Source: Paenibacillus_E sp052115445
Lineage (GTDB): Bacteria; Bacillota; Bacilli; Paenibacillales; NBRC-103111
Direction: 5' to 3'
Length of the DNA stretch: 64,000 nucleotides
NCBI RefSeq assembly: GCF_052115445.1
Contig: NZ_JBFRGR010000010.1
Location: forward strand, 62,001-126,000
This document shows positions 1 to 7,699 of this stretch, piece by piece (positions within the stretch are counted from its first letter, which is position 1; each line of letters begins with the position of its first letter). The position numbers and the translations under genes were made by a program. The notes beneath the pieces were generated by a model. It worked only from the letters and a program-made list of their open reading frames with translations, was not told where the DNA came from and made no database searches.

Positions 1-1
1 G

Positions 2-160
2 GCAAGCAGTCCAACGTTATCAGGTATTGGTTTACATAATGTTTTTGAACGGCTGCGAATCATCTATGGTCATCAATTTGATTATGAAATTGAAAGTAAG
101 CTAGAGCAGGGAACTCAGATCATCTTGCGCTTTCCACAGCAACCCAAAAAGGAGGTGTGA
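2..160 (+). CDS. C-terminal end of a YesM-like sensor histidine kinase (partial)
   Basis: The frame is open from base 2 to the TGA at 158-160 and gives the last 52 residues of a protein that begins outside the window. It contains GIGLHNVFERLR followed by a glycine and a final beta-strand. This is the G-box end of the HATPase domain in YesM/LytS-type (HisKA_4) kinases, where GxGLxNVxxRL is typical. The next gene, a YesN-type regulator, starts three bases after the stop, so the two form one operon and a cognate pair. Such pairs usually sense extracellular carbohydrates and sit beside a transporter. That transporter would have to lie to the left, outside the window, so the stimulus is unknown. 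Confidence 0.85.
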   Translation, partial: ASSPTLSGIGLHNVFERLRIIYGHQFDYEIESKLEQGTQIILRFPQQPKKEV

Positions 161-162
161 CC

Positions 163-1785
163 ATGTATACGGTCATGATCGTCGATGACGATGTCCCAGT
201 TCTTGAATTTTTGCAGGCTACGATTAAATGGGAAGAGCTAGGGTATCAATTAACGGGTGCTTTTGCCAATCCCCTAGAGGCATTGAAGGCAGGTCAGCAA
301 GCAAAGACCGATGTGCTGTTGAGTGATATTGGGATGCCAGAAATGAACGGACTAGAGCTCATTAAAGCGCTGCGTCAGGATGATCCGAATGTGAAGGCTG
401 TCATTCTCTCGTGCCATGATGAATTCCATTACGCGCAGGCGGCGGTTAAGCTGTCTGTGAGTGAATATATCCTGAAGGAAACGATGAATGCAACGAATAT
501 TACGGAAGTGCTAGTCAGGCTCAAAGAGCAGCTGGATGCCGAGGATCGGCAGCAGTCCAAGAGCCGCAAGCTGGAGAAAGAGGTGTCTCAGCAACGCGGC
601 GCGTCGAAGCGCCAGTTCATCCGAAGTACTGTGAATGAGCCATTATTTGACGCTGTAGAGTGGAGCACCAAAGCGGAGGATTTTGGGATAAGGCTTACGA
701 AGCATGCGGTTCTGCCTGTTTTCGGCTATGCCAATCGGGTGAAAGAGGCGAATAGTCGGTTTCAATCGACAGATTTATTCGAATATACGATTCAGAATAT
801 CGTGGAAGAGCTGCTCGTGGATCAAAAGGAAGTGACCCTGTTCACCTACGATACGGGTGAAATTGTATTGTTATTCCCACATTTCTCGGAGCTGCATGTG
901 AACAACAGCCAGAAGATGGAGCAGACGCTGCGGCAGCTGCAGGCTTGCTTGCAGAAGTATGCGAAAATCTCCTTTTCGTTCATCACGGGAACCCCGGTGA
1001 AGGATGTTCGGGCGTTGAAGGATCAATTAATTCGCATGGTAGAGGCTAAGGCGATCCGATTCTACATGCCAGAGTCCTCGATCAGCAAGCTTGAGCATTT
1101 GCGGGAAGGATTCGGGGACGGCGGGGAACTGCTCGCTCAGTATGCGCAAGCGTTGGATGAGTTCCGCGGTGTGGTGTTCGATGAGCGTGCAGAAGGGATT
1201 GATGCCTTCGTCTCGAAGTGGGTCGATTACATCCAGTACAATCGGTTCCGTCCCCTAGAGGTGAAGGATTGGCTGCTCAAAATGATCCTCGATGTGCGGA
1301 TGCGCCTCAAGTCGCTGCAGCACTATCAATCGACGTTTTCCTCGGAGTTGCTGCATCACGATGTGCACGAATTGTCCTCCATCCGCGAAATGGAGCTGTG
1401 GCTCAAGGATTATTTGCAGCAGGCCATCGAGTGGGCGGGACAAGTGTATCGCGAGTCGCATAATCGTGAAATTCTGGAATGCCAGCGGTTCGTGTACAAC
1501 CATCTCGATACGAAAATATCACTAGAGGATGCCGCGGCGCATCTGCATCTGCACCCGAGCTACTTGAGCCGCTTGTTCAAGCGAGAGACTGGCGAGAACT
1601 TCATCGAGTACGTGACGCGGATGAAGATGGAGAAAGCGAAGGAGCTTCTGGAGATCACGGATAAAAGCGTAGAACAAATCTCGGATATGCTCGGCTACGA
1701 GAATAAAAACTACTTCGGCAAGCTGTTCAAGGCGCATACCGGCTTCGTGCCGAATGCGTATCGGGGGCAGACGAAAGGGAGCTAG
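163..1785 (+). CDS. YesN-like response regulator with AraC-type DNA-binding domain
   Basis: This 540-residue protein has an N-terminal receiver domain (IVDDD near the start, phospho-acceptor Asp in LLSDIGMPEMNG, Lys in ILKET) and a long middle region of about 300 residues. A C-terminal AraC double helix-turn-helix follows, with HLHLHPSYLSRLFKRETGE and ENKNYFGKLFKAHTG. This is the YesN layout, working with the kinase just upstream. I chose ATG at 163 because AAGGAGGTG ends seven bases before it; an in-frame GTG at 157 overlaps the kinase stop and is worse placed. It is expected to bind DNA as a phosphorylated dimer and activate a carbohydrate-uptake operon that is not visible here. A terminator follows directly. 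Confidence 0.93.
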   Translation: MYTVMIVDDDVPVLEFLQATIKWEELGYQLTGAFANPLEALKAGQQAKTDVLLSDIGMPEMNGLELIKALRQDDPNVKAVILSCHDEFHYAQAAVKLSVSEYILKETMNATNITEVLVRLKEQLDAEDRQQSKSRKLEKEVSQQRGASKRQFIRSTVNEPLFDAVEWSTKAEDFGIRLTKHAVLPVFGYANRVKEANSRFQSTDLFEYTIQNIVEELLVDQKEVTLFTYDTGEIVLLFPHFSELHVNNSQKMEQTLRQLQACLQKYAKISFSFITGTPVKDVRALKDQLIRMVEAKAIRFYMPESSISKLEHLREGFGDGGELLAQYAQALDEFRGVVFDERAEGIDAFVSKWVDYIQYNRFRPLEVKDWLLKMILDVRMRLKSLQHYQSTFSSELLHHDVHELSSIREMELWLKDYLQQAIEWAGQVYRESHNREILECQRFVYNHLDTKISLEDAAAHLHLHPSYLSRLFKRETGENFIEYVTRMKMEKAKELLEITDKSVEQISDMLGYENKNYFGKLFKAHTGFVPNAYRGQTKGS

Positions 1786-1807
1786 CTAGTGATCCCCGCT
1801 GTGAAAG

Positions 1808-1848
1808 CACAAAAATCCTGCAAAAAACTTGCAGGATTTCTTTCTAAG
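1808..1848 (+). terminator. Intrinsic terminator of the YesM/YesN operon
   Basis: The stem AAATCCTGC / GCAGGATTT closes over the loop AAAAAACTT and is followed by a T-rich run (CTTTCT). It lies 20 to 60 bases after the regulator stop codon. Confidence 0.8.
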
Positions 1849-1860
1849 TGTGGCTAAAAT

Positions 1861-2276
1861 TGTGCGGAAGGGAAGAATCTCCGTCGGCCGTCGCGGGCTA
1901 GCGCACAAATATTGTGCGGAAGGGAAGTATCTCCGTCGGCCGTCGCGCGCTAGCGCACAAAAATTGTGCGGAAGGGAAGTATCCCCGTAGGCCATCGCGG
2001 ACTAGCGCACAAATATTGTGCGGAAGGGAAGTATCTCCGTCGGCCATGGCGGGCTAGCGCACAAATATTGTGCGGAAGGGAAGTATCCCTGTCGGCCGTC
2101 GCGGGCTAGCGCACAAATATTGTGCGGAAGGGAAGTATCCCCGTCGGCCGTCGCGCGCTAGCGCACAAAAATTGTGCGGAAGGGAAGTATCCCCGTAGGC
2201 AGTCGCGGGATAGCGCACAAATATTGTGCGGAAGGGAAGTATCTCCGTCGGCAGTCGCGGGATAGCGCACAAATAT
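1861..2276. repeat. Eight tandem 52-bp repeats with inverted ends
   Basis: Units start at 1861, 1913, 1965, 2017, 2069, 2121, 2173 and 2225, exactly 52 bp apart. Each begins TTGTGCGGAAGGGAAG and ends CTAGCGCACAA, so its ends are inverted (TTGTGCG / CGCACAA) and a unit could fold as a hairpin. Units differ by point changes only: ATCTCC or ATCCCC, GTCGGCC or GTAGGCA, GGGCTAG or GGGATAG. Because 52 is not a multiple of three, every frame stays partly open, but nothing suggests translation. The array fills the convergent gap between the YesN-like gene and the heptose operon. It is not CRISPR: the units are contiguous with no unique spacers. Confidence 0.95.
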
Positions 2277-2283
2277 CAAAATG

Positions 2284-2305
2284 GGCGGCGCATGCCGCCT
2301 TTTTT
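2284..2305 (+). terminator. Intrinsic terminator at the end of the 52-bp array
   Basis: GGCGGC, loop GCAT, GCCGCC, then six T. It would stop plus-strand transcription that has run through the array before it meets the convergent heptose operon, whose last stop codon is at 2319. Confidence 0.8.
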
Positions 2306-2318
2306 CACATGTGATGGC

Positions 2319-2870
2319 TTATTTACATGTTCCGAAAAAACGCTCAGCCGCCTCTCCTACATGCTTCACAGTAAACGTAGCCGCGGTAACTGAACTTGCC
2401 TCACCGTTGCGAATTAATATCGTGGTTCCGACTCCAGCGCGCAAACCTGCTTCGATGTCACTCTCTTTATCACCTATGATCACCGATGAGGCAAGATCCA
2501 ACTGAAACTCTCGCATAGCTTGCAGAATCATACCCGGATTAGGCTTTCGGCAACAGGCATCTTGTTTGTATTCGCCAATGCCATGTACCGGGTGATAAGG
2601 ACAAAAATATACGTTAGCGATCCGGATTCCATGTGCCTCGAATTGCTCCGTCATCCATGCCGTTAACGCCATAAAGTCGTGCTCCGTGTAAAATCCCCGC
2701 CCAATCCCCGCTTGGTTGGTTACGATGATGAGTAGAAATCCAGCATGCTGGAAACGTAAGAGTGTTTCGAATATCCCCTTGCTAAACTCGAAATCCTCTA
2801 CTTTGTAAACATAAGATTTATCAAGGTTAATGACACCATCCCGGTCAAGCAAAAGCGCCTTCGGTCTCAT
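2319..2870 (-). CDS. gmhB: D-glycero-D-manno-heptose 1,7-bisphosphate phosphatase (HAD family)
   Basis: This 183-residue HAD-IIIA hydrolase has motif I DRDGVIN, motif II IVTNQAGIGRG, a small Cys/His zinc loop (CPYHPVHG...CCRKPNPGM) and motif IV IIGDKESDIEAG, the set typical of GmhB. It removes the C7 phosphate from heptose 1,7-bisphosphate. The ATG overlaps the guanylyltransferase stop (ATGA) and has GGAGG upstream, so translation is coupled. It closes the operon hddA-gmhA-hddC-gmhB. Together the four enzymes convert sedoheptulose 7-phosphate to GDP-D-glycero-alpha-D-manno-heptose, known as a precursor of S-layer glycans in Gram-positives such as Aneurinibacillus. Histidinol-phosphatase is the nearest alternative, but the neighbours argue against it. 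Confidence 0.9.
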   Translation of the reverse strand: MRPKALLLDRDGVINLDKSYVYKVEDFEFSKGIFETLLRFQHAGFLLIIVTNQAGIGRGFYTEHDFMALTAWMTEQFEAHGIRIANVYFCPYHPVHGIGEYKQDACCRKPNPGMILQAMREFQLDLASSVIIGDKESDIEAGLRAGVGTTILIRNGEASSVTAATFTVKHVGEAAERFFGTCK

Positions 2871-3571
2871 CCGTCCCGACCTCCGGAGCCAAGCTCAGAC
2901 TTCGCACGCTCATAGTCTTCCGGAATGCCGATATCGATAAAATAACCTTCACTCAGGAAGCCATACAGGTTAAGCTTCTGTGCACCAGGATTTCCTAGAA
3001 ATTTTTCAAAAGAAAATGGGGCGGACAGATGGAACGGATCCCATAAATCGGTACGAGCTACGTAGACACCACCATTAATCAAGCCAGATTCGCACATCCG
3101 CTTCTCCTGAAAGCTGAGCACCCTACAGTCCGAACTTACGATAACGGCACCGTATCGGTCAAATTGTTTCATCGGCTTAAGTGAAAGCGTCAAGTCTGCA
3201 GCGCGGTCACTATGAAACTGCATCAACTGCGGGATATCGACGTGGAACATCGTGTCTCCATTTACTAACAGCACCTGATCGCTGGCAATCTGAGTCATCG
3301 CCTTCTTCAGTGCTCCTCCGGTTCCTAGCGGTTCTTCTTCCACCGAATAGGCGATTCTTATTTCTCCGAAGCTATGGCCGAAATAGGAGCTAATGGCTTC
3401 ATGTTTGTATCCAACCGCCAGGATCACCCTGCGAACCCCTTGCCTCTCCAATCGCTCGAGAATATATTGAAGAAATGGTTTGCCCCCTACGGGAGCCATC
3501 GGTTTGGGTAAATCCCATATAACTCCCCGCAAACGTGTCCCCAGCCCGCCAGCTAAAATGATGGCTTCCAT
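2867..3571 (-). CDS. hddC: D-glycero-alpha-D-manno-heptose 1-phosphate guanylyltransferase
   Basis: This 234-residue nucleotidyltransferase begins MEAIILAGGLGTRLR, the nucleotide-binding signature of sugar-1-phosphate nucleotidylyltransferases, and carries LVNGDTMF (metal-binding Asp) and KPMAPVGGKPFLQYIL. In this operon it should transfer GMP from GTP to heptose 1-phosphate. The assignment to a GDP-heptose rather than an ADP-heptose product rests on the neighbours: an HddA-type GHMP kinase is present and an HldE-type kinase/adenylyltransferase is not. I chose ATG at 3571, which gives a start at the conserved motif with AAAGGA upstream; a TTG at 3592 in the same frame would add seven residues. 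Confidence 0.88.
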   Translation of the reverse strand: MEAIILAGGLGTRLRGVIWDLPKPMAPVGGKPFLQYILERLERQGVRRVILAVGYKHEAISSYFGHSFGEIRIAYSVEEEPLGTGGALKKAMTQIASDQVLLVNGDTMFHVDIPQLMQFHSDRAADLTLSLKPMKQFDRYGAVIVSSDCRVLSFQEKRMCESGLINGGVYVARTDLWDPFHLSAPFSFEKFLGNPGAQKLNLYGFLSEGYFIDIGIPEDYERAKSELGSGGRDG

Positions 3572-3575
3572 AGGG

Positions 3576-4160
3576 TTAAAATCCTTTGCCAAATATGGAT
3601 TCTTCTACGATCGCGCACAAAATATGGCCAATCAGAATATGCGCTTCTTGAATTCTCGGGGTTTCTTGGGAGGGTATCCGTATGCAGATATCGCAGAGGG
3701 CAGCCATACGGCCTCCTGACTCACCAGTTAATCCAATTGTCGTGATGCCCATAGCACGGCACATTTCTAAACCTCTGATCACATTGGGCGAGTTACCGGA
3801 TGTGGAAATGCCAATAAATATGTCTCCACGTTGGCCGTTAGCTTGAATTTGCCGTGCAAACAACTGCTCATATCCGTAGTCGTTACCAATTGCAGTAAGA
3901 ATGGAGGTATCCGTCGTAAGCGCGATGCAAGGCAGGCCGGGACGGTCGAAATAAAAGCGACTGACGAATTCGCCTGCAATATGCTGGGCATCGGCCGCAC
4001 TTCCTCCATTACCGCCGAGCATTATTTTATTACCGTTTCGGTAAACCTCGATCATTTTTCTTGCTGCCTGCTCAATTAAACGAAGTAGATCGCTATCTTT
4101 TGAAATCGCCCTTTTAATCTCCATCGCCCGTAAAATTTCGCTGCTAATATACGCTTTCAA
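3576..4160 (-). CDS. gmhA: Sedoheptulose 7-phosphate isomerase (SIS domain)
   Basis: This SIS-domain protein of about 194 residues has GNGGSAADAQHIAGEFVSRF, diagnostic of phosphoheptose isomerase, and later GISTSGNSPNVIRGLE. It converts sedoheptulose 7-phosphate to D-glycero-D-manno-heptose 7-phosphate, the first committed step. The start is uncertain. TTG at 4160 has GGAGGG seven bases upstream and gives MKAYISSEI, the usual GmhA beginning. ATG at 4175 lies inside the end of hddA with a poorer ribosome site and would add five residues. The gene follows the kinase without a gap, so the operon is tightly coupled. Confidence 0.92.
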   Translation of the reverse strand: MKAYISSEILRAMEIKRAISKDSDLLRLIEQAARKMIEVYRNGNKIMLGGNGGSAADAQHIAGEFVSRFYFDRPGLPCIALTTDTSILTAIGNDYGYEQLFARQIQANGQRGDIFIGISTSGNSPNVIRGLEMCRAMGITTIGLTGESGGRMAALCDICIRIPSQETPRIQEAHILIGHILCAIVEESIFGKGF

Positions 4161-4162
4161 AC

Positions 4163-5188
4163 TTATACCCTCCATCCTTGCGTTCCGCTCTTTGTAAAAT
4201 GGAATTGAAATACTTTACCTCCTAATTCGTTCAAGCGATGTACAACCTGTATGCGTTTGACGGGATCCACGATAAACATCATAAATCCGCCACCCCCTGC
4301 TCCAGATACCTTGCCTGCTAGTGCACCGGCATTCATCGCCGTATCATATATGAAGTCAATTCGTTCGTTCGTAATAGAGGTGGCCATCTTTTTTTTGGCA
4401 CTCCAGGATTTTCCCAAGTGCTCAGCAAACTTGTTGATTTCACCCTTTAATATACATTCCTTAATCGAGTAAGCCTCCGCTTTCAAGGTATGGGTTGCTT
4501 TTAGGGTGGACTGTTTGTTATTCCGTGTATTGCGGACTTGTTCGTCAATGATCTTGGCAGATTCCCTTGATGCTCCTGTGTAATATAAAATCATAGAGCT
4601 TTCCAACTCACTGATAATCCAGTTTTTTATCCGAAGTGGGTTCACAATGACCNGATTATTTTCATAAAACTCAATAAAGTTGAATCCACCAAAGGTGGCT
4701 GCATATTGATCCTGCTTACCGCCACCCCATCCGACATCGATACGCTCAATGTCATAGGCTAGTTGAGCAATTTCATACTCCCCGAGCGGCAGATTAAGCC
4801 ATTCTACATAAGCCTTCAGCATAGCGACCACCATCGTGGATGATGAACCGAGACCAGATCCTGCGGGAGCGTCAGAATAGGTGGTCATCCGAAAAGAGAG
4901 TGGCTCGTCCTGCCTAAACTGTTTAACAATCCGGTTATACACGCCTTTATGCAAGCTTAGACGGCCATCCAACTCTAGTTCTGGGAGAGGGACCGTGGTG
5001 AATTCTTCATTGAGATCCGCAGCGACAAAAGTAAGGTTACCTTCATCGAGGACCTCAATCGTGCAATAAGCGTATAAATCAATCGTCGCATTCAGTACGC
5101 ATCCTCCGAATAAGTCGCAGTAGGGCGACACATCCGTTCCGCCTCCGGCTAGCCCCAATCTTAAAGGAGCTTTAGATCTGATGATCAT
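4163..5188 (-). CDS. hddA: D-glycero-alpha-D-manno-heptose 7-phosphate kinase (GHMP family)
   Basis: This 341-residue GHMP kinase begins with APLRLGLAGGGTDVSPY and has the phosphate-binding loop PAGSGLGSSSTMVVA and the C-terminal GKVSGAGGGGFMMF. These match HddA, which phosphorylates the anomeric position of D-glycero-D-manno-heptose 7-phosphate with alpha selectivity. ATG at 5188 was chosen because GGAGG lies eight bases upstream; the frame continues to an ATG at 5215 without a good site. It is the first gene of the four-gene heptose operon, divergent from the glycosyltransferase at 5395. One base (4653) is ambiguous, so one residue near position 179 is undefined. Confidence 0.92.
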   Translation of the reverse strand: MIIRSKAPLRLGLAGGGTDVSPYCDLFGGCVLNATIDLYAYCTIEVLDEGNLTFVAADLNEEFTTVPLPELELDGRLSLHKGVYNRIVKQFRQDEPLSFRMTTYSDAPAGSGLGSSSTMVVAMLKAYVEWLNLPLGEYEIAQLAYDIERIDVGWGGGKQDQYAATFGGFNFIEFYENNXVIVNPLRIKNWIISELESSMILYYTGASRESAKIIDEQVRNTRNNKQSTLKATHTLKAEAYSIKECILKGEINKFAEHLGKSWSAKKKMATSITNERIDFIYDTAMNAGALAGKVSGAGGGGFMMFIVDPVKRIQVVHRLNELGGKVFQFHFTKSGTQGWRV

Positions 5189-5394
5189 GTGCTTCCTCCG
5201 TTCCATGTTGTCCAATATACTTCATAACCAATTCAGCATATGTTTGAATAAGACAACTTGTATGGACGTATGGCGCAGCGTCGAATATTTTCCACCCTTC
5301 GTACTTTTTGAAAATAAACGTTTGTCCCATTCAGACCTTTTACAGAGGGAATAGTATAGCTATGTGATAATGAAGTGTGCCGGGAGGTGTTGTG

Positions 5395-7536
5395 GTGAAG
5401 CTAAAGGCTAGGAGAACGAAGAGAAAGATATTGGGGTCTATACGCGTGCGTAAGCTCCGTAGATCTAAACCAGGCCGGCGTCTAGTGCTCAAACGTGGGA
5501 AATCCGTACGTTCAAGGTGGAAGAATCGGAGAAAACGGTCAGTTATGAAGCTTTATAAACGCAACAGGAACCGACGGTTCAAAGGTCGCCGGATCCATAA
5601 AGGATTGCGACTCGTGAATAGGCTGGTGGTACCGAGCTCATCTCAGCCATTGGTCAGTATAATTATTCCGGTCTACAACAAATGGCGTTTTACTTACAAA
5701 TGTTTGATGTCCATCGTTCAGCATACACATGGAATTCCTTATGAGATCATCGTGATGGATGATCGGTCAAACGACTTAACAGCCCGTATCGGACATTATG
5801 TCAAAGGAGTCACTGTCATTCGCAACAAGGTGAAGAGGGGATTTCTTCATAACTGCAATCATGGGGCAGCGATTTCCAAAGGAAAGTATGTATTGTTTTT
5901 AAATAACGATACGATCGTGACTCCCGGTTGGTTGGCACATCTGTTGTCTTTACCCGAGCAAGATCCAACCATTGGAATTATAGGGTCTAAGTTGATATAT
6001 CCGGATGGGAGACTTCAGGAGGCCGGCGGTATTGTCTTTAATAACGGGTATGCAAGGAATTACGGTCGATTAGATAGTCCAGACAAACATGAATATAATT
6101 ATGTTAAGGAAGTGGATTATATCTCAGGGGCATCGATCATGATTCGTAAAGAGGTATGGAATCGAATAGGTGGTTTTGATCAGCATTTCGCACCTGCTTA
6201 CTCAGAGGATGTGGACATTGCATTTAAAGCAAGACAACATGGGTTCAAAGTTATCTACCAACCCAAATCTGTTGTCGTACACTATGAGGGCGTATCCCAC
6301 GGCACAGACCTTAACACAGGGATAAAGAAATATCAGGTGATTAACCAGCAGAAATTTAGAGAAAAATGGGCGGGCGTACTGCAGCGGGATCAACTTGCTG
6401 ATGGTGAGCACCTCTTCTGGGCGAGAGAACGCTCAAGGAGTAAAAAAACCATCCTGGTTATTGATTACGGCGTTCCAAGTTTCGACAAAGATGCGGGCAG
6501 CCGAACGACATTTATGTATCTGAAACTATTTGTGGACATGGGCTTTAATGTCAAATTCTTACCAGATAACTTCATCAAACCGGAGCCTTATGGCACAGAA
6601 CTAGAACAGCTTGGCATTGAGATCCTTTACGGACCGCAAGATCGTGGGTATTACGAGCACTGGATTGTTAGGCACAATGAATACATTGATTATGTTCTTT
6701 TGAACCGGCCCAACATTTCACATCACTATATGGATCTAATCAAGACTTATACCCGTGCAAAAATTCTGTATTATGGTCATGATATGCATTATGTCCGAGA
6801 GCTGAGGCGATTCGGTTTGGAGAACAACCGCGAACTGCTGCAAGCCTCCGAGTTCATTAAAAAGCTGGAGTTCGACATGTTCAGCAAAGCGGATACGGTT
6901 CTGACCTGCAGCGACTCGGAAAAACGAATTATCGAAGGGAATTTTCCAAATAAACAAACGGTATTACTTCCAGCCTACTACTTTGATCATACGATACCGA
7001 CAACAAGGCAATGGAGTGAACGCAATGGTCTGCTCTTTGTTGGCGGCTTCAACCACAGCCCTAACACCGACGGTATGTTGTGGTTTTGTCGCGATATTCT
7101 GCCTATTGTCCAACAAGCGATTCCACATATACACGTATTCATCGCCGGTTCCAATCCACCGCCCGCTGTAGTAGGCTTACAATCGGATCGGATTACTGTC
7201 ACCGGATTTATACCAGATCATGAACTAAAACAACTGTATGGGAATACGAAGATTGCCGTCATTCCACTTCGGTACGGTGCAGGCGTGAAAGGCAAAACGG
7301 TGGAAGCTATGCGCCATCATATGCCATTAGTTACGACCAGCACGGGGATAGAAGGGCTCAAGAATATTAGGCAGATTATTGAACCTGTGAACGCCCCTCA
7401 TGCATTTGCTGAACAAATTATCCAGTTATACAACAATGACAGTCTATTAGCGCATAAGGCCGAACAAAGTAGGATGTACGTGGAAACTTACTTCTCCAGA
7501 GCAAAAGCCTTAGAGAGTATGAGGTCAGCCTTATAG
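5395..7536 (+). CDS. Two-domain glycosyltransferase (GT2 + GT4-like) with polybasic N-terminus
   Basis: This 713-residue protein has three parts. Residues 1 to about 75 are close to half Arg/Lys with almost no acidic residues. Residues about 85-330 form a GT2 domain (SIIIPVYNKWRF, VMDDRSND, LFLNNDT, ISGASIMIRKEVW). The remainder is a GT4-like domain with GLLFVGGFNHSPNTDG and GAGVKGKTVEAM. GT2-GT4 fusions extend O-antigen or S-layer glycan chains. GTG at 5395 was chosen for the GGGAGG seven bases upstream. It diverges from the GDP-heptose operon across about 200 bp, so heptose is a reasonable donor, but acceptor and linkage cannot be read. The basic tail recurs in the neighbour at 7700 and is not a normal part of either family. 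Confidence 0.9.
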   Translation: MKLKARRTKRKILGSIRVRKLRRSKPGRRLVLKRGKSVRSRWKNRRKRSVMKLYKRNRNRRFKGRRIHKGLRLVNRLVVPSSSQPLVSIIIPVYNKWRFTYKCLMSIVQHTHGIPYEIIVMDDRSNDLTARIGHYVKGVTVIRNKVKRGFLHNCNHGAAISKGKYVLFLNNDTIVTPGWLAHLLSLPEQDPTIGIIGSKLIYPDGRLQEAGGIVFNNGYARNYGRLDSPDKHEYNYVKEVDYISGASIMIRKEVWNRIGGFDQHFAPAYSEDVDIAFKARQHGFKVIYQPKSVVVHYEGVSHGTDLNTGIKKYQVINQQKFREKWAGVLQRDQLADGEHLFWARERSRSKKTILVIDYGVPSFDKDAGSRTTFMYLKLFVDMGFNVKFLPDNFIKPEPYGTELEQLGIEILYGPQDRGYYEHWIVRHNEYIDYVLLNRPNISHHYMDLIKTYTRAKILYYGHDMHYVRELRRFGLENNRELLQASEFIKKLEFDMFSKADTVLTCSDSEKRIIEGNFPNKQTVLLPAYYFDHTIPTTRQWSERNGLLFVGGFNHSPNTDGMLWFCRDILPIVQQAIPHIHVFIAGSNPPPAVVGLQSDRITVTGFIPDHELKQLYGNTKIAVIPLRYGAGVKGKTVEAMRHHMPLVTTSTGIEGLKNIRQIIEPVNAPHAFAEQIIQLYNNDSLLAHKAEQSRMYVETYFSRAKALESMRSAL

Positions 7537-7558
7537 TGCAGGAAAAACGTAGAGAAAT

Positions 7559-7610
7559 AAAATAAACGGCTACGCCGTCCTCTTAGGACGAGAGCGTTTA
7601 TGGAGAAATA
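7559..7610. repeat. 52-bp dispersed hairpin element, copy H1
   Basis: The element contains GGCTACGCCGTCC, TAGGACGAGAGCG and TTTATGGAGAAATA and folds as a hairpin around CGTCCTCTTAGGACG. By my alignment it matches the element at 47225-47276, in opposite orientation, at 47 of 52 positions. It lies in the gap between two convergent glycosyltransferase genes and could act as a terminator. It may be a relic of a transposon end, since hairpins of this general form occur at IS200/IS605-type ends, but no transposase is nearby. Confidence 0.85.
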
Positions 7611-7651
7611 TAGCCGACTTATCTGGTGAAACTTATAAATTCTTATATTTT

Positions 7652-7698
7652 GATAAAAAGTGACTGAAAGTTTCGACTTTCAGTCACTTTTATCTTTT
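7652..7698. terminator. Bidirectional terminator between convergent glycosyltransferases
   Basis: A near-perfect stem GATAAAAAGTGACTGAAAG / CTTTCAGTCACTTTTATC closes over TTTCGA, with a T run after it on the plus strand and T-rich sequence on the minus strand. It serves the genes ending at 7536 (+) and 7700 (-). Confidence 0.88.
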
Positions 7699-7699
7699 T

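Noticed and set aside
1786..2272. Minus-strand reading frames of 69-72 codons within the 52-bp array
   Set aside because: They arise because a 52-bp period keeps several frames open; there is no ribosome site and no protein-like composition.
1861..2276. CRISPR array
   Set aside because: The repeats are contiguous 52-bp units with no unique spacers, and no cas genes are nearby.
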